Shown piece by piece: positions 58,301 through 64,000 of a stretch of 64,000 nt of DNA. Source of the DNA: an uncultured Oscillospiraceae bacterium (GTDB lineage: Bacteria > Bacillota > Clostridia > Oscillospirales > Oscillospiraceae); assembly GCA_934630495.1 (NCBI GenBank), contig CAKTVW010000004.1, positions 15,141 to 79,140 on the forward strand. The letters run 5' to 3'. The position numbers were made by a program, and so were the translations under genes. The first letter of the stretch is position 1. The number at the start of each line of letters is the position of its first letter. Below the pieces are notes generated by a model, which ran no database searches, was not told where the DNA came from, and worked only from the letters and a program-made list of their open reading frames with translations.

Positions 58301-61140
58301 CTTGCGGACTGATCGATCGCCTCAATATGTATCGTACTGTTATTTACATACTGCGGCATTCTCTGATCCACAAACGAATTGCCGAGAAAAACGGTATTGC
58401 GCAGTACCGCGTTCTTATTTGCAGAAACCGCACTGTCTACAAAAATGCACGTATCATATGTACCATGGAGGTTCACCTTAGAGCTACTGACAAGGGCACC
58501 CGTCAGCTTATAGAAGACGCAGTTGCGGGCAAGCTTCATTTTCGTGTCGCAGATGGTATACGATTCGGAGCTTACAACACCGTCCCGCAGCGTGCGGTAC
58601 CACAGCGTATCATAATTCTGCCGGAACGTGCAGCCGTAGACATCGCTGATGCCGGATGTATTCGATGGATTTGTGTCGTTCTGCACCAGATTTGTAACAT
58701 CGGCATACTCCAAGCGAATCAGACCGCCATTGGCCTCGCCAAGGTCAAGCAGATAGTTGTACTTCAGCTCGCTCGGATAGAGATACACCGGATCGTCCTT
58801 TGTTCCCTTGACGAAGAAGTTGCCCTCGACGCGCAGGAACGCGATGCCGTCCTCGGCGTAGGGGTCGCCGGGGTCGTTGCTCCAGAACTGGATGTGCGTT
58901 CCCGGCTCCGCGGTAACGGTAACGCCCGGCCGGATGACTGTTGGACGGGGGATGATATACAGCCGGTCGCCGGTGAGGGTCATGTCCTCCTCGATGATCG
59001 ACGGCAGGACAAAGCCGCTGCGGACTTCTTCATTCACCGTGCCCTTGAAAGTATAGGTCGTGCTGTCCGTCTCGTCCAGCGCATTTTCGCAACGGATGGT
59101 CACGTTGAGCGTGAAGCGGTAGTCGTTCGGGCAGTCCTCGGAGACGGTGATGAGGAACGGGTTTTCCCATCCGGTCAGCTCGCCGTCCGTATAGATTCTG
59201 CCGCAGTCCTTTGTGGAATACGTTCCCACGGAGCCGTAGTCCACGGTGGGATTCTGGACGGTGATGTACGGGTCGGCAATTCCGACCTCGGACAGCGTGT
59301 CGAGCGTCACCGTCGTGTTCTCGCTCATGCCCCAGCGGTTACGCAGGGTCAGGCCGAGCGCGATCGTCTCGCCCGCGTCGATCACGCCGTCACCGTTGTT
59401 GTTTGCCGAATACTTCGGGTCGTCAAAAAACGCGTAGTCCTGCACGTTCAGTTCCGGCTTCGGAAGCTTCGTCAGCGCGTCGTGCAGATTCACGATCTGC
59501 GGCAGGTTATGCGGGCCATGACCGTCCGCGTTAAGGCAGGAAGCGTGATAGTCCGACGTTGCGGCAAGCTGGCCGTAGATGAACTTCGTCGGGTACTTGT
59601 CACGGTCGGGATACTCGCTGCGCAGGATCGCCGCAAACGCCGAGACCATCGGCGCCGCCATCGACGTGCCGCTCAGGAAGCCGTACTTATCGTTCGGCAG
59701 CGTGGACATGATGCCCTCGCCCGGCGCGTACAGCTCATATTCCACGCCGTTATACTTCGTAACATCCCAGTTTGTAAACGTGGATTCGCGGCCCTGCGCG
59801 TCCACGCTCATCACGCCGAGAACATAGCTCAGCGCCGCTGGATAGTTGGGCATTGCGCCAAAGCCCTCATTGGGCTTGCCGTCGTTGCCCGCCGAGGCGA
59901 CCAGCACGCAGCGGGAATACGCCGTCGCCAGTGCGTCCTGCACGGCAATAGAGCAGGCGCTGCCGCCGAAGGACATATTGATGACCTCCGCGCCGTTTTC
60001 ATAGGCATACAGCACGGCCTTTGCAATGTCGCCCTGTGTCAGCGTGCCGTTATGCGCCGCCGCCTTGATGGGCATGATCTTCACGTTATAGGCAATGCCC
60101 AGCACGCCCGTGAAATTATGCCGCGCGGCAATGATACCGGCAACGTGCGTGCCGTGGCCGTTGGTATCGTCGGCACTGCCTTCGCCGGAAACGATATCCA
60201 CGCCGTAGTAGTCGTCGACATAACCGTTGCCGTCGTCGTCAATGCCGTTGCCGGGGATTTCGCCGGTGTTGACCCAGATGTTGCCCTTCAGGTCCTCGTG
60301 GTCATAGTCCACGCCGGTATCGATCACCGCAACGATCACGCTGGGGTCGCCGCCGGGGTGCTTGAGCGTCTGAAAACCGCTGACAATGCCGCAGTGATGG
60401 AAATACCACTGGTCGGTAAAGCGGCCGTTCTGCTCATATTCCTGCTCCTGCGCCTCGTCGAAGTTCTCCGCCTCGTCGATCGCCGCGACCTGAATCTCAT
60501 AGTTATACTCCGCCAGCAGCACTTCGTCCAACGCGCGGACCGCAGCCAGCGCCGCTTTCGGCTCCGCGCCCTCGACGAGCTTCGCCTCGTACCACGCGCA
60601 GTCCTCCATCGGGACAATCTCGTTCAGTGCACCGATCCCGGCGGCCTTCAAGCCGTCGGTCAGCGTGCCGTTCGCCAGCTTGACGAGAATGCTCTCGCCG
60701 GAGAAAGTCACCTGTTCCTCCTCGATCATTTCGGGATACACCTCGTCAAACGGCCGGTTCATCGAGCCGTCGTCGTTATACGCCCCGGAATTGTCCGAGG
60801 GATCGACCGACGGCGTGTTCTCCGTCGCTCCGCTCGGCCGATTCGGCGTGTTGTCAATCTCGTTGAGCAGCCGGTCGATCTCCGCGTCCAGCTCCTTGTC
60901 GCTCAAATTCTTCACGTCAAGGCCGCCGACCACCTCGGCCACCGGCTCCTTTTCCTCCCGCGCCAGCGGCGCATCGGGGTCCTTCTGTTCCGCCGCAGAG
61001 ATAACCGCCGGTTTCTCCGCCGTCAGCATCTCGTCAGGTAAGACCGGCTCATCCCGGCCTCCGTTCGTGCTGCAAGCAGCAAAGCTCACGGCCATTGCAA
61101 TTACCAGCAGTAATGCCATGGACCGTTTCCAAGTTTTCAC
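55348..61140 (-). CDS. Dockerin-bearing subtilisin-like (S8) lipoprotein protease
   Basis: The product is 1930 residues. It starts at a GTG preceded by AAAGGGTG. A type II signal peptide gives Cys23 (SFAAC). A propeptide-like region precedes the S8 catalytic domain, with the triad Asp274 (VIAVIDTGVDYDHE), His329 (GHGTHVAG) and Ser493 (SGTSMAAP). Next come CARDB/beta-helix-like repeats (~560-1000), two bacterial Ig-like modules (~1070-1260), further beta-rich modules and a fibronectin-like segment (~1640-1760). At ~1862-1925 is a C-terminal dockerin with two calcium loops (DVDGDGKITNLDAV and DLNGDGTLQAAEAL). It should be lipid-anchored and secreted, and should degrade proteins outside the cell. 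It heads the operon with the cohesin-SLH gene. Having both a lipid anchor and a dockerin is odd. Confidence 0.88.
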   Translation of the reverse strand: MKTWKRSMALLLVIAMAVSFAACSTNGGRDEPVLPDEMLTAEKPAVISAAEQKDPDAPLAREEKEPVAEVVGGLDVKNLSDKELDAEIDRLLNEIDNTPNRPSGATENTPSVDPSDNSGAYNDDGSMNRPFDEVYPEMIEEEQVTFSGESILVKLANGTLTDGLKAAGIGALNEIVPMEDCAWYEAKLVEGAEPKAALAAVRALDEVLLAEYNYEIQVAAIDEAENFDEAQEQEYEQNGRFTDQWYFHHCGIVSGFQTLKHPGGDPSVIVAVIDTGVDYDHEDLKGNIWVNTGEIPGNGIDDDGNGYVDDYYGVDIVSGEGSADDTNGHGTHVAGIIAARHNFTGVLGIAYNVKIMPIKAAAHNGTLTQGDIAKAVLYAYENGAEVINMSFGGSACSIAVQDALATAYSRCVLVASAGNDGKPNEGFGAMPNYPAALSYVLGVMSVDAQGRESTFTNWDVTKYNGVEYELYAPGEGIMSTLPNDKYGFLSGTSMAAPMVSAFAAILRSEYPDRDKYPTKFIYGQLAATSDYHASCLNADGHGPHNLPQIVNLHDALTKLPKPELNVQDYAFFDDPKYSANNNGDGVIDAGETIALGLTLRNRWGMSENTTVTLDTLSEVGIADPYITVQNPTVDYGSVGTYSTKDCGRIYTDGELTGWENPFLITVSEDCPNDYRFTLNVTIRCENALDETDSTTYTFKGTVNEEVRSGFVLPSIIEEDMTLTGDRLYIIPRPTVIRPGVTVTAEPGTHIQFWSNDPGDPYAEDGIAFLRVEGNFFVKGTKDDPVYLYPSELKYNYLLDLGEANGGLIRLEYADVTNLVQNDTNPSNTSGISDVYGCTFRQNYDTLWYRTLRDGVVSSESYTICDTKMKLARNCVFYKLTGALVSSSKVNLHGTYDTCIFVDSAVSANKNAVLRNTVFLGNSFVDQRMPQYVNNSTIHIEAIDQSARFTTYYNSTTGTTYVVCTKQYGGITDGVLPYIRSLGGDYVVFETQAELEWVLGKLNRSNYDIGITYDRTKEKYVMADGSDLPEYLMQEGVTDSYHGNTIYLTKGGTLTAQASKYALFELPRRVLPEKITFRNYRLMIDHKMTIQLAPLSEPEQLSPDNFLYESSDERVVTVDENGLVTAVESGTADVWVYSLDRAVKNYVTIDVRDYLPLEGIAFPTETAEVAIGETLALACEFTPEDTARRSLTYTSDHPEIAAVDADGIVTGVASGTAVITATSTETGADGQPLTASVTVTVYQKAKTLELAGEAFSVSVENGAADLPAAIADEGAELSLAWRSTDETVVAIENGKLLPKAAGMASVIATDTRSGLSAAVLVIVGEDGAAGENTVSVTGSNLVDSVLTDNTLTLSFSRALRAAAPQLYVDGSQTKPQSEITDYNYLTVTLASGFSAGVPYELVFPANSLTAVGGGTNTEEIRITFTCVPTPSVTPDTPEPEEIHESQLDESVTRILTPKQLETDFNTYLKQTQYNPYFNGNVIINPLTTDTDVSHWLRLTTVTAGNYTEIPLGGNWWGTTNESLIGRQIVDYADMPTYARLMYAPYLTEAPENTFPFVTDVTILNKDGEAITTVGNEKVTFRVRFNRDMDTSIPLNLTFGSAYPYADYEVGGSYVDARTWEGTYTVSTLIENGIEYLTISNGRSATDDLDLQTDRHRFGFVIDTTAAQALIMQGNATDTGIELTWTQDDFTTLMGYNVYRSTAEDGLYTKLNKTVIPADTMTWFDDTVEPGVIYYYNFTVVQTDLSESIPSGKIVIMSKDTMAPNIYHSPVGNAFTGANLVLTATITDNLNIAYANLYYRVTGTSEWKTILMNKLNDKYSAIIPAGNVTLDGIEYYLEASDGVSSTFKGSAEEPFAVLVQEAIDENALGDVDGDGKITNLDAVLVLYAINDKVNLTAEQFARADLNGDGTLQAAEALRILQYVSGVVGSLKM

Positions 61141-61211
61141 TGTTTGTCACCCTTTCTCTGGTTTTTCCCGCACTCTTTCGACGTTTGTGGGATGCAGCTT
61201 TCGTCATTCTG

Positions 61212-61240
61212 ATTATAATTCCTATTCGGAATGAAATCAA
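61212..61240 (-). promoter_or_regulatory. Promoter of the subtilase-scaffold operon with internal palindrome
   Basis: On the minus strand TTGATT (61240-61235), 17-base spacer and a perfect TATAAT (61217-61212), 72 bases upstream of the GTG. The spacer contains the inverted repeat ATTCC-N5-GGAAT (61218-61232), an operator-like site between -35 and -10. Confidence 0.72.
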
Positions 61241-61260
61241 GTCTGTTAATCATGATAATT

Positions 61261-61455
61261 CTAAATGTGAAAAAGGCGGCGAAAGCATGAAAACGAGATT
61301 CCATGCCTATGGGAATGAGAACATCTACCGCGCGGCAGCAGGGCAGCTGTCAAGCACAAATATAGCATTTTGCTTTGTTTTTTCACATTGCGATACAGAA
61401 ACGTCACAACCTGCGCTCTGGTGCGGGTTGGTGTTATTACCTCATCTGTTGCCAT
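61261..61455 (-). pseudogene. Relic of an SLH-domain gene 3' end
   Basis: A 64-codon minus-strand frame begins MATDEVITPTRTRAQVVTFLYRN. The segment TRAQVVTFLYR is the exact end motif of the last SLH repeat of the scaffold gene 8 kb away (TCTRAQVVTFLYRT). After it the frame is low in sense. It appears to be a remnant of a truncated or recombined SLH gene rather than a functional small protein. Confidence 0.45.
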
Positions 61456-61525
61456 TTCAGCACCCCCTGAATAGACTCATGTGGACAAAATGTGGACAAA
61501 TTGTCGTTCTGAACGTGAAAACGGC

Positions 61526-61563
61526 AAAAACCGCTCCTAACCATAACGATCAGGAGCGGTTTT
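61526..61563. terminator. Bidirectional terminator after the GGGtGRT gene
   Basis: AAAACCGCTCCT (61527-61538) pairs with AGGAGCGGTTTT (61552-61563) over a 13-base loop. A and T tracts flank it on both sides. It ends the minus-strand Fe-S scaffold/GGGtGRT transcript. Confidence 0.85.
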
Positions 61564-61616
61564 CCTAACAATTTTATCTTATTTTTGCAGCAGAACGCAC
61601 GAAATCAGAAGATTTC

Positions 61617-62618
61617 TTACTTCTTGAGTGCCTCTTCGACAGCGACAGCGACGGCGACGGTAGCACCGACCATCGGGTTGTTACCCATGCCCAGGAAGCC
61701 CATCATTTCGACGTGTGCCGGAACGGAGGAGGAGCCTGCGAACTGGGCGTCGGAGTGCATACGGCCCATCGTATCGGTCATGCCGTAGGAAGCGGGACCG
61801 GCGGCCATGTTGTCCGGATGGAGCGTACGGCCCGTGCCGCCGCCGGAAGCGACGGAGAAGTACTTCTTGCCCTGCTCGATGCATTCCTTCTTATAAGTGC
61901 CGGCGACGGGGTGCTGGAAGCGGGTCGGGTTCGTGGAGTTGCCGGTGATGGAAACATCAACGCCCTCATGGTGCATGATGGCAACGCCCTCGCGGACGTC
62001 GTCAGCGCCGTAGCAGCGGACGTCGGCGCGCTCACCCTCGGAGTAGCGAATTTCGCGGACGATCTTCAGCTCGCCGGTGTAGTAGTCAAACTGGGTCTGG
62101 ACATAGGTAAAGCCGTTGATACGGGAGATGATCTGCGCGGCATCCTTGCCGAGGCCGTTCAGGATAACGCGGAGGGGAGTCTTACGAGCCTTATTGGCAT
62201 TGCGGACGATGCCGATCGCGCCTTCTGCGGCGGCAAAGGACTCGTGGCCCGCGAGGAACGCGAAGCACTTGGACTCCTCACTCAGCAGCATTGCGCCGAG
62301 GTTGCCGTGGCCGAGGCCGACCTTGCGGTCTTCCGCGACGGAGCCGTCAATGCAGAAGGACTGCAGGCCTTCGCCGATCTTCTTAGAGGCTTCGGCAGCG
62401 GTCTTAACGCCGGACTTCAGCGCGATGGCCGCGCCGACGGTGTAAGCCCAGCAGGCGTTTTCAAAGCAGATGGGCTGAATGCCCTTGACGATCTCATAGG
62501 GGTCGAAGCCCTTCGCCTTGCAGATCTCGCGGCACTCCTCGACGGAGCCGATGCCGTACTGCGCGAGGACACCGTTGATTTTGTCGATTCTTCTTTCGTA
62601 ACTTTCAAACAAAGCCAT
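61617..62618 (-). CDS. GGGtGRT family protein
   Basis: The product is 333 residues of the family named for its SGGGTGRTLHPDNMAAGPASYGMTDTMGRMH signature (residues ~255-285). Other conserved segments are GLGHGNLGAMLLSEESKCFAFLAGHESFAAAEGAIG and MGFLGMGNNPMVGATVAVAVAVEEAL. There is no membrane segment or signal peptide. Its function is unknown. It is encoded directly downstream of a NifU-like Fe-S scaffold protein; this pairing recurs in anaerobes. That suggests a metal-cluster or radical-enzyme-related role, but this is inference. Confidence 0.9.
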   Translation of the reverse strand: MALFESYERRIDKINGVLAQYGIGSVEECREICKAKGFDPYEIVKGIQPICFENACWAYTVGAAIALKSGVKTAAEASKKIGEGLQSFCIDGSVAEDRKVGLGHGNLGAMLLSEESKCFAFLAGHESFAAAEGAIGIVRNANKARKTPLRVILNGLGKDAAQIISRINGFTYVQTQFDYYTGELKIVREIRYSEGERADVRCYGADDVREGVAIMHHEGVDVSITGNSTNPTRFQHPVAGTYKKECIEQGKKYFSVASGGGTGRTLHPDNMAAGPASYGMTDTMGRMHSDAQFAGSSSVPAHVEMMGFLGMGNNPMVGATVAVAVAVEEALKK

Positions 62619-62636
62619 TTTCGTATCCTCCTTCTC

Positions 62637-63329
62637 TTATTCCTGACGCGGGTCGATGTACTTGGCGGCGTTGTCAAACTGGCCGTAGTGGCCCTTAGCC
62701 TTTTCCATGGCGGTGTTAGCGTCGTCGCCCTTCTTGATGAAATCCATCATCTTGCCGAGGTTGATAAATTCGTAGCCGACGATCTCGTCGTCCTTGTTCA
62801 GCGCGATGCGGGTGCAGTAGCCCTCGGCCATTTCGAGGTAGCGCGGGCCTTTCTCACGGGTGGCGAACATCGTGCCGACCTGGCTGCGAAGGCCCTTGCC
62901 GAGGTCTTCCATGGAAGCGCCGACGGACAAGCCGTTCTCGGAGAACGCGGACTGGGTGCGGCCGTAAACGATCTGGAGGAACAGCTCACGCATTGCGGTG
63001 TTGATCGCGTCGCAGACGAGGTCGGTGTTGAGCGCTTCGAGGATGGTCTTGCCGATCAGAATTTCGGAAGCCATTGCGGCGGAATGGGTCATGCCGGAGC
63101 AGCCGATCGTCTCGACCAGAGCTTCTTCGATGACGCCGTTCTTAACGTTCAGCGTAAGCTTGCATGCGCCCTGCTGCGGTGCGCACCAGCCGACACCGTG
63201 CGTAAAACCGGAAATGTCGGTGATCTCCTTAGCCTGAACCCACTTGCCTTCTTCGGGGATGGGGGCCGGGCCATGGTATGCACCCTTTGCAACCGGGCAC
63301 ATGTGCTGTACTTCAGTGGTGTAAATCAT
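62637..63329 (-). CDS. Iron-sulfur cluster assembly scaffold-like protein (NifU N-domain type)
   Basis: The product is 230 residues. The NifU/IscU-like core has conserved cysteines in GVGWCAPQQGACKLTLNV (residues ~48-65) and ETIGCSGMTHSAAMASEILIG (~73-93), as in the cluster-binding site. A C-terminal extension (KKGDDANTAMEKAKGHYGQFDNAAKYI) is specific to this paired family. The start at ATG 63329 has AAAGGAT upstream and follows a perfect promoter. The longer frame (to 63686) runs through the promoter and is not used. It is co-transcribed with the GGGtGRT gene 18 bases downstream. Confidence 0.88.
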   Translation of the reverse strand: MIYTTEVQHMCPVAKGAYHGPAPIPEEGKWVQAKEITDISGFTHGVGWCAPQQGACKLTLNVKNGVIEEALVETIGCSGMTHSAAMASEILIGKTILEALNTDLVCDAINTAMRELFLQIVYGRTQSAFSENGLSVGASMEDLGKGLRSQVGTMFATREKGPRYLEMAEGYCTRIALNKDDEIVGYEFINLGKMMDFIKKGDDANTAMEKAKGHYGQFDNAAKYIDPRQE

Positions 63330-63413
63330 TGCAATAATCCTTTCCGTTGCGCCCGCATGAGACGCAAAATAATAACAAATGGTGAGATTTCGCAAATGCT
63401 GATCTTCATGGCT

Positions 63414-63442
63414 ATTATACAAAAACCGTCGCAGATTGTCAA
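63414..63442 (-). promoter_or_regulatory. Perfect-consensus promoter of the scaffold/GGGtGRT operon
   Basis: On the minus strand TTGACA (63442-63437), 17-base spacer and TATAAT (63419-63414): both hexamers match the sigma-A consensus exactly. The start codon is about 85 bases downstream. The operon is probably expressed strongly and constitutively. Confidence 0.9.
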
Positions 63443-63760
63443 CGCGAATTGATTGAAAAAAACAGGCAAATTGGCATACGGACATCGCCAACCGCGCGCT
63501 AATTTGATTTGTACTGAAATCTTGTGAAATACTCATATCCGCTGCGGCGGCGTAGATTTCGTATGAGACGGCTTTTGAAGCATCAACTGTGCTTGTGTAG
63601 TTCTTAAACACTTCAAAAGAGTCGATTAAATGAACAGTTTTAATCGGATAACTAGTAGATATTTCCCGGGATTGACCTACCGGCAACCGCCGAGATCATT
63701 ATAATGAAGATTCTTACAAGTGTTTGATGTTTGCAAAAATTTAAATAATGCAGTATTCCG
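63443..63760. other. AT-rich gap; unidentified minus-strand open frame
   Basis: No gene is assigned. On the minus strand a frame is open without a stop from a TTG at 63686 through to the Fe-S scaffold gene, in the same frame. Residues read TVHLIDSFEVFKNYTSTVD and so on, plausible protein but unrecognised. It has no ribosome site and runs through the perfect promoter, so it is more likely a relic or chance than an N-terminal extension. Confidence 0.3.
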
Positions 63761-63761
63761 G

Positions 63762-63793
63762 AACGGCCTGCGGCTTAAAAGCCGCAGGCCGTT
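63762..63793 (-). terminator. Hairpin downstream of the last minus-strand gene
   Basis: AACGGCCTGCGGCTT (63762-63776) pairs perfectly (15 bp) with AAGCCGCAGGCCGTT (63779-63793), one of the strongest hairpins in the window. It lies 136 bases past the stop of the partial gene at the window end and probably terminates it, though the T-tract on the minus strand is poor. Confidence 0.6.
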
Positions 63794-63794
63794 G

Positions 63795-63932
63795 GGGTTT
63801 AGCGAATAGATTTTTAGCGGATAAGTTTTGCGGTAGATTTTTTACGATAGGTTTTTAACTACTAGCTTTTTAGCCGCTGATATTTTAGCGGATGGATTTT
63901 TAACCGCCGGTTTTTAACTACTGGTTTTTTAG
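63795..63932 (-). repeat. Degenerate tandem repeat of TAAAAA units
   Basis: Read on the minus strand from the stop of the partial gene, about ten units of 13-15 bases repeat with consensus G-C/T-TAAAAA-C/T-C followed by a variable 4-6 bases (for example GCTAAAAAACCAGTA, GTTAAAAACCGGCG, GTTAAAAATCCATCC). The first unit includes the gene's own stop codon. The array ends at the strong hairpin. It is not coding. Confidence 0.55.
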
Positions 63933-64000
63933 CCGAACAGGGCCTCGCAGGCGTTGTAGTAATTCATCAGCGCGTTCATCAGGTTCAGCGCATTTACCTT
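63929..64000 (-). CDS. C-terminal end of an unidentified gene (partial)
   Basis: The last 23 codons of a minus-strand gene lie at the window edge: it reads KVNALNLMNALMNYYNACE and ends ALFG before TAA. The segment is helical and rich in Asn, Leu and Met. The product cannot be identified from so little, and the start is beyond the window. The tandem repeat and hairpin downstream belong to its 3' end. Confidence 0.5.
   Translation of the reverse strand, partial: KVNALNLMNALMNYYNACEALFG

Larger units (their letters stand above)
61141..61616. other. 476-base gap between the subtilase and GGGtGRT genes
   Basis: Besides the operon promoter (61212-61240), an SLH relic (61387-61455) and a bidirectional terminator (61526-61563), all listed separately, the region is AT-rich and holds no convincing gene. 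A repeated TGTGGACAAA pair (61481-61500) is the only other visible feature. Confidence 0.6.

Noticed and set aside
57886..61041. 1051-codon open frame antisense to the subtilase
   Set aside because: It is a shadow of a GC-rich coding sequence. The subtilase strand has a signal peptide, triad and dockerin, while the antisense frame has no coherent domain.
63672..63705. TTGACC ... TATAAT on the plus strand
   Set aside because: The spacer is 22 bases, too long for a sigma-A promoter, and no plus-strand gene follows.

Overview
The window looks like chromosomal DNA from an anaerobic, endospore-forming Clostridia member (Bacillota), most likely an Oscillospiraceae-type gut bacterium. The reasons are high-GC coding sequence in Bacillota gene order, several sporulation genes (yqfC, yqfD, yabP, yabQ, yunB), a valS T-box, a MurT/GatD pair, a DnaD/DnaI-type primosome pair, and S-layer-homology (SLH) proteins of the style common in gut Clostridia. 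The taxon is inferred from gene content and not from a marker-gene comparison.

Layout. 1-7740 (+): yqfC-yqfD-phoH-ybeY-GNAT-era-yqzL-recO-mutS2, tightly packed with several 4-base ATGA overlaps. 7773-11774 (+): an HPr-like protein, then uvrC-rsmD-coaD and a coiled-coil protein. 11793-27532 (+): phosphohexomutase, T-box-controlled valS, lepB-rbgA-DUF-rnhB-yraN-dipeptidase-phosphoesterase, then the proteostasis block tig-clpP-clpX-lon-engB. 27647-33743 (-): an Fe-S flavoprotein, dnaI and dnaD primosome genes, an SDR, the conserved yabP-yabQ-divIC-yabR cluster, and a histidine-kinase-like protein without its phosphoacceptor histidine. 34125-37625 (+): uvrA-radC. 37696-44869 (-): pcrA-yunB-ligA-murT-gatD, where GatD lacks its catalytic Cys and His. 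45030-47434 (+): an acyl-CoA-synthetase-like enzyme and a DUF1624 membrane protein. 47503-52563 (+): a branched-chain amino acid ABC transporter (livJHMGF) preceded by a promoter, a 65-codon Ile/Leu/Val-rich ORF and an intrinsic terminator, which together look like leader-peptide attenuation. 52717-61140 (-): a two-gene operon encoding a 1930-residue lipoprotein subtilase ending in a dockerin, followed by a protein with three cohesin-like modules and three SLH repeats. 61617-63329 (-): the GGGtGRT-protein/NifU-like pair, driven by a perfect-consensus promoter. The window ends with a short AT-rich degenerate tandem repeat and the last 23 codons of an unidentified minus-strand gene.

The most interesting parts are the dockerin-protease/cohesin-SLH operon (a possible surface-anchored proteolytic complex built like a mini-cellulosome), the putative liv attenuator, the active-site-less GatD with its MurT partner, and the His-less kinase. 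No rRNA, tRNA, CRISPR array, insertion sequence or prophage was recognised. All calls come from reading the sequence. No database search was run, so family names rest on recognised motifs and gene order.
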